From positions 52,395 to 116,394 of the forward strand of contig DFKY01000023.1 in the NCBI GenBank assembly GCA_002374095.1: a DNA stretch of 64,000 nt. The letters are read 5' to 3'. The position numbers and the translations under genes were made by a program. Under the pieces are notes generated by a model. It was given only the letters and a program-made list of their open reading frames with translations. It did not search any database and was not told where the DNA came from. Source of the stretch: Lachnospiraceae bacterium UBA3633 (lineage in GTDB: Bacteria; Bacillota; Clostridia; Lachnospirales; Lachnospiraceae). Below are positions 16,425-24,893 of the stretch, piece by piece. Every line of letters begins with the position of its first letter. The first letter of the stretch is position 1.

Positions 16425-16850
16425 CTACTCTTCCACCACAACACCCATAGATCTACAAGTGCCTGCTATCATAGACATTGCAGTCTCAAGTGATGCTGCG
16501 TTCAAATCTTTCATCTTTGTCTCTGCGATCTTTTGTACATCTGCCTTCTTAATAGTAGCAACTTTAGTCTTATTGGGTACGCCTGATCCTGATTTAATCT
16601 TGCATGCTTTCTTTATAAGGACAGCTGCAGGTGGAGTCTTTGTGATAAATGTAAAACTTTTATCAGCAAAAACCGTGATGACTACTGGGATTATAACATC
16701 TCCCTCATTTGCTGTACGTGCATTAAACTCTTTTGTAAATGCGACGATGTTGACACCATGTTGACCAAGTGCTGGTCCAACTGGTGGTGCTGGTGTTGCT
16801 TTACCAGCAGGAATCTGAAGTTTGATATAACCTTCAATTTTCTTTGCCAT
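16425..16850 (-). CDS. rplK: 50S ribosomal protein L11
   Basis: Part of the GTPase-associated centre of the large subunit. The N-terminal IKLQIPAGKATPAPPVGPAL is the classic L11 signature and the C-terminal domain ends GTCRSMGVVVEE. The length of 141 is exact for the family. A strong AGGAGG ribosome site precedes the start. It follows nusG with a 57-base gap. Confidence 0.98.
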   Translation of the reverse strand: MAKKIEGYIKLQIPAGKATPAPPVGPALGQHGVNIVAFTKEFNARTANEGDVIIPVVITVFADKSFTFITKTPPAAVLIKKACKIKSGSGVPNKTKVATIKKADVQKIAETKMKDLNAASLETAMSMIAGTCRSMGVVVEE

Positions 16851-16907
16851 AATTTCCTCCTTTGGTTAGACGGCTTTTTGCCTCCCAAATTTATATCTAA
16901 ATTATAT

Positions 16908-17441
16908 TTAGATCTTCTTAATATCGTAGTAGCTTATCTCAAGTTTTCTTTCTCCGCCCATGAAGTCTACGCCTACTGTAACTATCTTTTTGGCTGGATT
17001 AGTTGTCAATACTTTCGCAATAGAATCTTTAAATGCTCCACTCTTAATCACAACTGTATCACCAACATTCACTTCTATAACTACTTCTTTTGTTGCCTTA
17101 CCTTGTAAAGCCTCTATCTCTTCTTCTGATATTGGCACTGGTTTTGAATCTGGTCCTACAAATCCTGTAACACCACGAGTATTTCTCACCACATACCAAG
17201 TGTCATCTGTCATTATCATATTGACCAAGACATAGCCAGGGAAAAGCTTTTTTTCATATCTTTTTTCTTTTCCATTTTTTAGCTCAGTAACAAGTTGAGT
17301 AGGAATTCTTACTTCAAATATAAGTTCTTCCATCCCTCGATTTTTAATCGATTGCTCTATGTCAAGTTTTACTTTATTTTCATATCCAGAATAAGTATGT
17401 GCAACATACCATTCGGGTTTGCCTGATCTTTCTGCTGCCAC
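16908..17441 (-). CDS. nusG: Transcription elongation/termination factor NusG
   Basis: Binds RNA polymerase and affects pausing, and couples transcription with translation or Rho. The NGN domain shows WYVAHTYSGYENKVK, FPGYVLVNMIM and VRNTRGVTGFVG; the C-terminal KOW domain starts near VNVGDTVVIKSGAFKDSIAKV. The length of 177 is standard. Its place in rpmG-secE-nusG-rplK-rplA is the conserved bacterial order. Confidence 0.97.
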   Translation of the reverse strand: MAAERSGKPEWYVAHTYSGYENKVKLDIEQSIKNRGMEELIFEVRIPTQLVTELKNGKEKRYEKKLFPGYVLVNMIMTDDTWYVVRNTRGVTGFVGPDSKPVPISEEEIEALQGKATKEVVIEVNVGDTVVIKSGAFKDSIAKVLTTNPAKKIVTVGVDFMGGERKLEISYYDIKKI

Positions 17442-17452
17442 GTCAGTTTCTC

Positions 17453-17665
17453 CTATCTATTAAATAAAAAACCAAAGCCTGATCCTATAATTGAATCAAG
17501 TACAAAAATCAAAAGTCCAATTATAACCGAACACACTAAAACAGTCACAGAGTCTTTTAAAATCTGTTCGCTTGATGGAAATATAATCTTCATCCATTCA
17601 GATTTTAAACCTTTCCAAACTCTTGCAAAAATATTTGTATCTTTTGATACATTAGCACTATCCAT
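17453..17665 (-). CDS. secE: Preprotein translocase subunit SecE
   Basis: A 70-residue single-span membrane protein. The amphipathic segment VWKGLKSEWMKIIFPS is the SecE signature, followed by one transmembrane helix (VLVCSVIIGLLIFVLD). It is part of the SecYEG channel. It starts two bases after the rpmG stop. Confidence 0.94.
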   Translation of the reverse strand: MDSANVSKDTNIFARVWKGLKSEWMKIIFPSSEQILKDSVTVLVCSVIIGLLIFVLDSIIGSGFGFLFNR

Positions 17666-17667
17666 AA

Positions 17668-17817
17668 TTATTTAGTCTCCTTATGTTTAGTGTGCTTTTT
17701 GCAAAATCTGCAATACTTACTTGTCTCAATACGATCAGGATGTTTTTTCTTGTCCTTTGTCGTATCATAGTTTCTTTGCTTGCACTCTGTGCACTCAAGA
17801 GTAATCTTTGTACGCAT
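17668..17817 (-). CDS. rpmG: 50S ribosomal protein L33
   Basis: A 49-residue zinc-ribbon-type L33. The two CxxC pairs are present (LECTECKQRNY and YCRFCKKHT), so this is the zinc-binding form. A good AAGGAGA site precedes the ATG. It is the first gene of the secE-nusG-L11-L1 operon; its stop is two bases before secE. No tRNA-Trp gene lies between them. Confidence 0.96.
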   Translation of the reverse strand: MRTKITLECTECKQRNYDTTKDKKKHPDRIETSKYCRFCKKHTKHKETK

Positions 17818-17853
17818 AATAATATATCTCCTTAAACTTAATAAAACAATATT

Positions 17854-17872
17854 AAAAAAAAGGCCTTCGCCT
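17854..17872 (-). terminator. Short GC hairpin with T-run upstream of rpmG
   Basis: On the minus strand AGGC, loop GAAG, GCCT and eight T. It would end transcripts of the MFS gene upstream. It lies a few bases downstream of the rpmG promoter start point, so it is also the very 5' end of the ribosomal operon mRNA. Confidence 0.65.
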
Positions 17873-17882
17873 CAACTCATAT

Positions 17883-17911
17883 ATATTACTATAAAAAGCT
17901 TTTACTGTCAA
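17883..17911 (-). promoter_or_regulatory. Sigma-A-type promoter of rpmG-secE-nusG-rplKA
   Basis: On the minus strand TTGACA (17911-17906), 17 bases, TAATAT (17888-17883). It is 24 bases after the MFS stop codon and about 65 bases before the rpmG start. Confidence 0.8.
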
Positions 17912-17934
17912 GTTAAAAAGGCTATATTTATAAG

Positions 17935-19140
17935 CTATTTATGAGTTTTTGCATATACAATATGACCTAAAGCTGCAAATATAAAGCTTAATATTGCTAT
18001 CACGATACATCCTACCTTAAGTAATGATGTACCACCAATAGCGATAAATTGACCACCAATGAAACTACCAGTGATAAAGCCCATAGTTACAGCGAGCCCC
18101 ACAAATGTCTGACCCTTATTTTTGTCTCCTTCATGCATCATCTCATCAGAAAGATATACTGTCGATGGGATTATAATAGCATAAGTAAGCATCTGCATCA
18201 CTTGTGCCATATATAAAGCTATCATACTTGGTATAGTAAATACAAAACCTCTTAATACATAGAAAAATGTAGCAATCAAAATAAGTTTACTTAGACTGAT
18301 TTTCTTCATCAACTTGGAAATGTAAAACATAATAGGTATTTCCACTATAGCCGCAATAGCGTTTGCGACACCAAGATTATAACTGTCTCCGCCTAATTCA
18401 GTTATCATTTGTATCAAATATCCACAATCAGCATTTTGGAAACATATTGCAAGCACAGTAGATATTAGTATCAATGTAAATGCTTTGTATTTCATAATAA
18501 AGCTTGTATCATTTTTTTCTATTGAAGGCTTTACCTTCGTCTCAATAGTAACATTTGATTCCTTATAATCTTTGACGCGAGGAATTATGATAGCAACTAG
18601 TAAAAATAGTATAGCTGATACTATGCCATTAATAGCCACAGCTTTTGATCCAAATAACTTTGTCGTGCTCCCAAGTACATACGAGAACACTGCAAAAGAA
18701 AAAGACCCAAATCCTCTTACAACGCCATAGTCAACATCTATCCCTCTGTCTTTATAGTAAAAGCAACTTGAATTTACAAATGGAGACATTCCATTTGTAA
18801 ATACATATATTGCAGAAAATAATATCCCTGCCACCAATTTATTTTTATCAAAATATAATAAACCAAAAAATAGTAAAATTACAATTACACCAAATACATA
18901 TAGTATATTTTTAAAATCAATTTTTTTATTACTATCAGCATAATATCCAATAAATGGTTGTGTGACAGCTGCAACTATTCCTGTAACAGCCATCAAAATA
19001 GCTATTTCTGATGCTGCATAACCATTTTCATTTAAAAAATAGACAGCATAGCCAAGCACACTCACTTCTATAATCCAAAATAATGCTGTAAGTACTATAC
19101 AAAATATTGAATACTTATTTTTATCTAAAAAACTTTGCAT
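17935..19140 (-). CDS. MFS transporter (MFS_1-like, 12 spans)
   Basis: A 401-residue polytopic protein with about 12 hydrophobic helices in two halves separated by a charged loop near 190-215 (TIETKVKPSIEKND). Motif-A-like loops (GYYADSNKKIDFKN after span 2, FYISKLMKKIS after span 8) are typical of the major facilitator superfamily. The N-terminal pattern resembles the LacY/nucleoside-symporter-like MFS_1_like group, which carries sugars, nucleosides or phenylpropionate. The substrate cannot be read from the sequence. It appears to be a single-gene unit between terminators. Confidence 0.85.
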   Translation of the reverse strand: MQSFLDKNKYSIFCIVLTALFWIIEVSVLGYAVYFLNENGYAASEIAILMAVTGIVAAVTQPFIGYYADSNKKIDFKNILYVFGVIVILLFFGLLYFDKNKLVAGILFSAIYVFTNGMSPFVNSSCFYYKDRGIDVDYGVVRGFGSFSFAVFSYVLGSTTKLFGSKAVAINGIVSAILFLLVAIIIPRVKDYKESNVTIETKVKPSIEKNDTSFIMKYKAFTLILISTVLAICFQNADCGYLIQMITELGGDSYNLGVANAIAAIVEIPIMFYISKLMKKISLSKLILIATFFYVLRGFVFTIPSMIALYMAQVMQMLTYAIIIPSTVYLSDEMMHEGDKNKGQTFVGLAVTMGFITGSFIGGQFIAIGGTSLLKVGCIVIAILSFIFAALGHIVYAKTHK

Positions 19141-19160
19141 ATCCCATTATATATCATTTC

Positions 19161-19209
19161 AAAAAAAAATCGGCATCAATGGTTCTATGTATCCCATATG
19201 TGCCGATTT
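19161..19209 (-). terminator. Terminator after the class II aldolase gene
   Basis: On the minus strand AAATCGGCA (19209-19201) and TGCCGATTT (19175-19167) bracket a 25-base loop and are followed by a long T-run. The stem is perfect over nine bases. Confidence 0.75.
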
Positions 19210-19267
19210 AATATAATTAATAAATATCTACATAATTATGTCTCGCCACAATACTGTATTTATGTAA

Positions 19268-20077
19268 TTACTTCATAGATGCAACTTCCATAGCTGAATC
19301 TATATCTTTCTTCACCGCATTTACCATTACATTGTTCATAGCCGCAAATGAAATCTCACTAGCATTCATTACATAATCTTTTACTTCTTTTACACCTGCT
19401 TTTGAGAAATAATTAACCTTTCTCACTCCGCACTCTATAGCTTTACGAATATCTTCTTTTGATAGATTTGAAGCACCATGTAAAACAAGTGGAAGATTTG
19501 TCTTTTCAGAAATTTCTTTAAGTAAATCAAAATCTAATTCAGAATGTTCTACGCTGCTATGAGTATTGCCTACAGATGGTGCTAAAGCATCTATATCAAC
19601 TTCTTTTAAGTACTTCATGAGTTCTTCTACATTAGTAATAATTGATTTTTCGCCATTATGTCCACCAACTAATCCAAAACTTGCCTCAATATTGGCATCT
19701 GCTGATTTTGCAAGAGATACTATTTCTTTACCTCTTTTTACATTTTCATCAAATGGTAGTCCTGCTCCATCATACATTACCGCTCTAAATCCCATCTTAA
19801 GACCGCTCTTTATATACTCTGTATCTGTACAATGATCAAGCATAGGGCATATGTCTATTTTTGCCTTATTTGACAATTCAATTATAACTGGTCCCATATA
19901 CTTTAAAGGTACATCTTTTTCAAATGTTGCTGAATGTTTTATGATTACAGGCTCCCCTCTCTTTTCAGCAACTTCTATAATTGCTGTAAGTATTTCAAAA
20001 CTAGTAGCAGTAAATGCACAAACACCGCGATTTTTTCTTGTAGCTTCCTTAAGGATTGGATTTAATTTTTGGATCAT
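19268..20077 (-). CDS. Class II (zinc) ketose-bisphosphate aldolase
   Basis: Cleaves fructose- or tagatose-1,6-bisphosphate reversibly to triose phosphates. The probable zinc and catalytic residues are present: D81-H82 in ICPMLDHCTD, E131 in IEASFG, H173 in GNTHSS and H200 in LPLVLHGAS, followed by the phosphate-binding RKVNYFSKA. At 269 residues it is shorter than the main glycolytic Fba (about 285-310), and the usual GNxHG reads GNTHSS, HGGSG reads HGASN. It may therefore act on a different ketose phosphate. It stands alone with its own terminator. Confidence 0.85.
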   Translation of the reverse strand: MIQKLNPILKEATRKNRGVCAFTATSFEILTAIIEVAEKRGEPVIIKHSATFEKDVPLKYMGPVIIELSNKAKIDICPMLDHCTDTEYIKSGLKMGFRAVMYDGAGLPFDENVKRGKEIVSLAKSADANIEASFGLVGGHNGEKSIITNVEELMKYLKEVDIDALAPSVGNTHSSVEHSELDFDLLKEISEKTNLPLVLHGASNLSKEDIRKAIECGVRKVNYFSKAGVKEVKDYVMNASEISFAAMNNVMVNAVKKDIDSAMEVASMK

Positions 20078-20099
20078 AATGAAACTCCCTTCTTAAATA

Positions 20100-20516
20100 T
20101 TATTTAACTAAATTATAAACTTTCAAAGCTAGTTCATCAGTGACAGATGGATCATCAGGATTTGGCGTCCAAAGTCCTACTTCATCAATACTGTATCGTG
20201 GTATAAGATGCAGATGAAAATGATCTACGCTCTGTCCAGCAAGTTTCCCATTATTTTGTATTATATTGTAATTATTAAAAGAATGAACTTCCATCATAGC
20301 TTTTATTATCTTTTTTGCAAGTATAAGAATTTTCGAAGCTTTATCATCAGATAAATCAGCTAATGTTTTCGCATGTTCTTTTGGAAGTATAAGTACATGT
20401 CCTTTTGTAGCTGGTGCAACATCTAAAATCGCTAAAAAATCATCATCCTCATATACTTTTTTAGAAGGAATGTCACCATTAATTATCTTGCAAAATATGC
20501 AATTAGCATCACTCAT
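20100..20516 (-). CDS. HIT family hydrolase (Hint-like)
   Basis: A nucleotide hydrolase/transferase with the histidine triad at H99-x-H101-x-H103 (VDHFHLHLIPRY). The N-terminus CIFCKIINGDIPSKKVYEDD is the usual Hint opening with a CxxC pair. The length of 138 is normal. Substrates in the family include AMP-lysine and other adenosine phosphoramidates. The aldolase gene lies 22 bases downstream. Confidence 0.94.
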   Translation of the reverse strand: MSDANCIFCKIINGDIPSKKVYEDDDFLAILDVAPATKGHVLILPKEHAKTLADLSDDKASKILILAKKIIKAMMEVHSFNNYNIIQNNGKLAGQSVDHFHLHLIPRYSIDEVGLWTPNPDDPSVTDELALKVYNLVK

Positions 20517-20536
20517 ATCACACCTCCAAAATTATC

Positions 20537-21151
20537 TTAATTATAACTTAAAGTTGATAAAGTAGCAATATCTATTTCGTTTGCAATATACACATCACCA
20601 TATGCTCTTCCATAATATGTCACAAGTGCCGCCAAATCATGAGTAGGTCTATATATATCTATATGGTCTCCTTTAACACCGCCACCTCTATCTTCTACTA
20701 CATATACACCATCATAACTTTGTCCATCTTTTCCTACTGCATTTTCGAGTATAATAACTGTCCCCATCGGAAGAACCTTTGTATCAGCAGATATAGTGTG
20801 ATTTGCTCGCACATATTTTCCGCTAGCAGTAAGTCCAGTTCCAGATCCACAAATTGAACATGCACAGTATCCTGTAAGCTTAAAATTGCCTTTGCTTTCA
20901 CCTTTTACATAAAACTTACCATCATGCTCATAGATGCCACTTTTTGTCGCAATTACAGGTACAACGGGATTATCTGCATTTTGCACTAAACCACTCATAT
21001 CAATCGGAAATGCATTCATGTTGCTTGTGATTCCAGGACCAGATGTCTCTTTTTTATTATATATTATATCTGCAGCATATGCAAAATGTGTCAAAAGCAT
21101 GAACATAACTACAGCTAATAATAATTGTACTTTTTTCCTTACACATCTCAT
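20537..21151 (-). CDS. Exported 3D-domain protein
   Basis: It has a signal peptide (residues 1-26) and a C-terminal 3D domain named for its three aspartates: KLTGYCACSICGSG, HTISADTKVLPMGTVI, and EDRGGGVKGDHIDIYRPT. The domain shares a double-psi barrel with MltA lytic transglycosylases and is found in wall-remodelling factors such as resuscitation-type proteins. It may cleave peptidoglycan glycan strands outside the cell. The central CACSICG pair is unusual for a secreted protein but common in this subfamily. No LysM or other wall-binding module is present. Confidence 0.88.
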   Translation of the reverse strand: MRCVRKKVQLLLAVVMFMLLTHFAYAADIIYNKKETSGPGITSNMNAFPIDMSGLVQNADNPVVPVIATKSGIYEHDGKFYVKGESKGNFKLTGYCACSICGSGTGLTASGKYVRANHTISADTKVLPMGTVIILENAVGKDGQSYDGVYVVEDRGGGVKGDHIDIYRPTHDLAALVTYYGRAYGDVYIANEIDIATLSTLSYN

Positions 21152-21163
21152 ATATAGATTATA

Positions 21164-21733
21164 TCACATAAAAGTATTTATTGCTATACCAAAAAACGCC
21201 CCAATTATTATAATACTAATAGCACCAAGTGATTTTTTTAAGCTAATTTTATAAGCAATGACTATCAAAAGAATACAAATAAAAACAACTAAACTTTTAA
21301 AATCTATGTGATAGCTATACACATTATCATTTAGTATCTCTATAACCATATAGATGCCTATAGACATTATAATCCCAATAATGCATGGTCTAATAACTGA
21401 TAAAACAAACTTTACTTTTTCGTTTTGCAAAACTTTCGAAAAATATATTGACACCACAAGCATAATCAAAAAAGCTGGCAAAACTTCTGCAAATGTAGCA
21501 ATTATTGCACCAGGAAGGTTGTAAAGTGTAGTCCCAATAAATGTAGCAAGATTCACTCCGATTGAGCCAGGAGTACTTTCAGATATCGCAATAAAATCAG
21601 CTATTGCTTCATTTGACAGTACAGAATACTTATCCGCCACATCTTTGACAAGTGGTATAGCTGAATATGCACCACCAAAGCTAAAAGCACCTACAATAAT
21701 GAAATCATAAAATAGTTTTAAATACTTAATCAT
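21164..21733 (-). CDS. Chromate transporter, half-size subunit 2
   Basis: A CHR-family membrane protein of 189 residues with about six spans. The opening FIIVGAFSFGGAYSAIPLVK and FIAISESTPGSIGVNLATFIG are the family motifs. Short-chain CHR genes work as pairs; its partner overlaps it by four bases. Members with proven function export chromate; in Clostridia the natural substrate is uncertain and may be another oxyanion. Confidence 0.9.
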   Translation of the reverse strand: MIKYLKLFYDFIIVGAFSFGGAYSAIPLVKDVADKYSVLSNEAIADFIAISESTPGSIGVNLATFIGTTLYNLPGAIIATFAEVLPAFLIMLVVSIYFSKVLQNEKVKFVLSVIRPCIIGIIMSIGIYMVIEILNDNVYSYHIDFKSLVVFICILLIVIAYKISLKKSLGAISIIIIGAFFGIAINTFM

Positions 21734-22290
21734 ATCTTTAATCTAAAAGGAAGTAATAATGCACTTATAATAAATGCAAATATTATGAGGCTCACAGAGT
21801 TTATATCTATATTTAAAATATTAATGCATAACATCAAAACCATATAAATGACAAAAAGGAAAACAGTCATTTTTTTATGCGGACTATCTTTATACTCATC
21901 ACGAAAAAGTTTATATGCAGTACGAATAATGATAATTGAGACAGCTATTCTAATGCCATAAAATGCATCTGAAATAATTTTTATCTGCAAAAAATTCTTT
22001 AAAAATATTGATATAATATAGATGACTATTACAGATGGAAGGACAACGCCTAAAGTAGCAAAAACGGCTCCAAGAAGTCTACATTTCTTATACCCAATAT
22101 AAGTTGCCATGTTGATTGCAATAGGTCCAGGAGTACTTTCTGCTATAGCTATAATATCAACAAACTCTTCTTCGCCAATCCAATCCGTCTTATCAACACA
22201 CTCATCTTTAACAATAGATATCATTCCATATCCACCGCCAAAAGTAAAAAGTCCTATTTTAAAAAATGTTGTAAATAATCTAACTAACAT
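21730..22290 (-). CDS. Chromate transporter, half-size subunit 1
   Basis: The partner of the gene above, 186 residues, with the corresponding motifs GLFTFGGGYGMISIVKDE and IIAIAESTPGPIAINMATYIG. The two halves are only distantly alike and have opposite predicted topology in the family, so they probably assemble as a heterodimer. The pair follows the GT-C-like membrane gene with a 3-base gap, so all three may be co-transcribed. Confidence 0.9.
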   Translation of the reverse strand: MLVRLFTTFFKIGLFTFGGGYGMISIVKDECVDKTDWIGEEEFVDIIAIAESTPGPIAINMATYIGYKKCRLLGAVFATLGVVLPSVIVIYIISIFLKNFLQIKIISDAFYGIRIAVSIIIIRTAYKLFRDEYKDSPHKKMTVFLFVIYMVLMLCINILNIDINSVSLIIFAFIISALLLPFRLKI

Positions 22291-22293
22291 ATC

Positions 22294-23835
22294 TTACTCT
22301 AAATTGTTATCTTGTAAATTGTTATCTTGTATTTTGAATACTTCATATGTATGCGTATCATAGTTTTCATATAATACAATGTTATTATCATCATTTACTA
22401 GTTTTACTAAAGCTTCATAATTATCTACAAAATTAAGAACCGGGTCATTGTCATTAACTCTTACTTCATCATAAAATGGCTCATAGAAATAATATATACT
22501 TTTACCTTCAATCCCAAAATTATTTAGAAAAATATATACTTTTTTATCTTTAAAATTTTCTTTGCCATATTTAAGTATTGTCTGATCGGCAAGACTGTTG
22601 GTGGCTCTTAAATCATTGAAGAAAAAGATATTGTGATAATAGTTTTTATAATACATTTCAAGAATGTTTCTTGTAATAAAGAAGGAAAAATATATAAATG
22701 CTGATATATAAAATACTTGTTTTAATCCAAAAGTTGATATTTCATATAGCATATATGCTAAATAAATCACAAAAATCATATAAGTACTATATATCCATCG
22801 CATCTCAACTCTAATTGTGACACTTGAACTCACGATAAGTAAGCAAGCAGAAAAAGCAAGTACAATATCAACGCTAAAATTTTTCTCATGTAATTTATCA
22901 TAGATAAGTTTTACATATATGTATATTATGAATATAACTATATATAAAAATATGCTTATATAACAGATATTTTTAAAAACCCTGTCGACATCATTAAAAT
23001 TGATTCCGGAAAGATATGCTGGTCCTGCATTTATGCCAAATACATACTTAACTTCATCAAATATAAATTGGAAAAACCTATATATATCAAATGTCGCTAC
23101 AACATCAGTTTTGCTTGTCCCTATTGGTATCAAAGACTTAAGTGCCAGATACCTTACAACTACATAGAGCATAGCAATTGCAATTAAAATCAGTTCTTTT
23201 GACAATTTACTTTTTTCGCTTTTTTTAAGAATTATAGCAATGAAATCAACAGCAAAAAATGCTGCATATCTTTCGTGAGTAAAACAAAGTAAAAAAATAC
23301 TTATGTACATATAAAATATGTCTTTAGGATTATTGTCATCAAGATATGAAATGGCAAAATAAAGATTGAGAAATGCCAGAAACATCGCAGAACTTTCTAT
23401 TATACCTATCGCCTGGCCAACTTGGAAATATGAAAAATGCGTGATAATATAAAATAAAGATGTAGCAATGCATATTAGGCTTGGTACTTTTAGCTTTCTT
23501 GTAAAAAAATAAAAAAGCACAGCGAGAGCTGCTTGAATGGCATTATTAACTATATTTATATAATGTATATGTCCCGATACTATCTTAAAAACTAAGTAGA
23601 GTAGACCATATGATACAGGGCGATAATGCACTTGACCTTCATAAATTGAAAATGTATACTGAAAAAAATTAGACCTAACATAGTAGTAATAATTTTGTAA
23701 ATCATCCATGTATAATGAATGAACATCGACACTACGATTAGAAAATTTGCTCAGTAAAAAGAACGCTATGAATAATACTACTATTTTTAAAATATTATAT
23801 AGAAGATTATTTTTTGTACTCGTTTTACCAATCAT
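22294..23835 (-). CDS. Polytopic membrane protein, GT-C glycosyltransferase-like
   Basis: A 513-residue protein with roughly 11-12 hydrophobic helices and a soluble C-terminal 100 residues. The first outer loop contains YMDDLQNYYYYVR followed by HYRPVSYGLL; an acidic pair in the first loop is the metal or substrate site of GT-C enzymes that use lipid-linked sugars. I see no further specific motif, so the assignment rests on topology. It could glycosylate a surface polymer or protein. The gene lies 15 bases downstream of the metallo-beta-lactamase-fold gene. Confidence 0.6.
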   Translation of the reverse strand: MIGKTSTKNNLLYNILKIVVLFIAFFLLSKFSNRSVDVHSLYMDDLQNYYYYVRSNFFQYTFSIYEGQVHYRPVSYGLLYLVFKIVSGHIHYINIVNNAIQAALAVLFYFFTRKLKVPSLICIATSLFYIITHFSYFQVGQAIGIIESSAMFLAFLNLYFAISYLDDNNPKDIFYMYISIFLLCFTHERYAAFFAVDFIAIILKKSEKSKLSKELILIAIAMLYVVVRYLALKSLIPIGTSKTDVVATFDIYRFFQFIFDEVKYVFGINAGPAYLSGINFNDVDRVFKNICYISIFLYIVIFIIYIYVKLIYDKLHEKNFSVDIVLAFSACLLIVSSSVTIRVEMRWIYSTYMIFVIYLAYMLYEISTFGLKQVFYISAFIYFSFFITRNILEMYYKNYYHNIFFFNDLRATNSLADQTILKYGKENFKDKKVYIFLNNFGIEGKSIYYFYEPFYDEVRVNDNDPVLNFVDNYEALVKLVNDDNNIVLYENYDTHTYEVFKIQDNNLQDNNLE

Positions 23836-23850
23836 AATACATAGTCTTTC

Positions 23851-24876
23851 TTACTTAATCATTGCATTATCAGGATATGACAATATATTGTACTCGACTA
23901 AAAGCTCATTCATCCATTTTTTTGTCATATCAGTCTTAAATTTACCACTCTCATTTTCATAGATATTTTTAGTAGTTGGCCATAAAGCAATTTTAGGTGC
24001 TATTTCTTTATATACATCAAAGTCTACACCACTTTGGCCATGATGAGAAATCACCACAATATCTGACTTTAGCTCATCACTATTTTTATAGTCATCAAGT
24101 AATTCATAACCTCCATAATATGCAAGGTCTCCAAGCACTATCATAGATGTATCTTCAATATAAGCTTTATAGACAATTGAAGAATTATTTATCGAATCGG
24201 AATCCAAAAGGTATATGTCATTCATCACTTTTATATCTACATTTGACGCATTATAGATATCGCCTTTTTTGACTTTTTGGTTAATCGTCACCTTTTTCCC
24301 TATTGATAACATATACTCAACATATTTATTCTTCGCTTCGTCAAAAAGTACGCTTACATACGCTTCATCCCCAACTTTATCATAGTACCATAAAAAATCC
24401 GCAAAATTGTAACATATATTTTCTATATATACATCTTCTTTATAATTATTCAATATATCAAAGATTGCTCCTATATGATCATCATGTATATGTGATAAAA
24501 ACCAGTATTTTACTTTTCCGCCGTAAGAAACAATTAAATCTCTCAAGAATTTTGAGTCTTCTACTCGACCACCATCAAATATTATAAGTTCATTTTCATT
24601 ATTTACTACTACAACTCCAAGCATTTGAGAAACTTGATGATGTGATTTTATAAGTAATATCTTTGATGAGTTAAGCAACTTAAAATCATAAACACTGAAT
24701 TTTTCAGATGCTATATTTTCTTCATACGTATCCAATAATGTAACTTGTGATAAAGCTTCATTACTTTTTGTCTCATTAGTGTATGTACTTGCAATGCATG
24801 CTGAGAGTAGTTGGAAAGAAAAAATTATAGCAATCGAGCAATAAATAATTATTTTTTTTAAATTAATATATTTCAT
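23851..24876 (-). CDS. Membrane-anchored metallo-beta-lactamase-fold hydrolase
   Basis: A hydrophobic N-terminal segment (residues 8-30) acts as signal or anchor. The metal-binding motif H129-x-H131-x-D133-H134 (LSHIHDDHIG) is complete, with a later VISHHGQSGVD and VLGDLAYYGG supplying the other ligands. The layout resembles the extracellular ComEC-type branch of the family, whose members hydrolyse phosphodiesters or nucleic acids. Being exported, it may act on extracellular DNA, teichoic acid or phosphocholine. The neighbouring GT-C-like gene fits a surface polymer role, but the substrate is not evident. Confidence 0.8.
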   Translation of the reverse strand: MKYINLKKIIIYCSIAIIFSFQLLSACIASTYTNETKSNEALSQVTLLDTYEENIASEKFSVYDFKLLNSSKILLIKSHHQVSQMLGVVVVNNENELIIFDGGRVEDSKFLRDLIVSYGGKVKYWFLSHIHDDHIGAIFDILNNYKEDVYIENICYNFADFLWYYDKVGDEAYVSVLFDEAKNKYVEYMLSIGKKVTINQKVKKGDIYNASNVDIKVMNDIYLLDSDSINNSSIVYKAYIEDTSMIVLGDLAYYGGYELLDDYKNSDELKSDIVVISHHGQSGVDFDVYKEIAPKIALWPTTKNIYENESGKFKTDMTKKWMNELLVEYNILSYPDNAMIK

Positions 24877-24893
24877 ATAAATTGCATATGTAT

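Noticed and set aside
15716..16444. Longer start for rplA
   Set aside because: It overlaps rplK and adds residues not found in L1; the ATG at 16414 has a strong ribosome site.
16458..17235. Plus-strand frames opposite rplK and nusG
   Set aside because: They are shadows of highly conserved ribosomal and nusG coding sequence.
17667..17820. tRNA-Trp gene between rpmG and secE, as found in some bacteria
   Set aside because: The genes are separated by two bases; no tRNA-like fold is present. I found no tRNA or rRNA gene anywhere in the window, though a covariance-model scan would be the decisive test.
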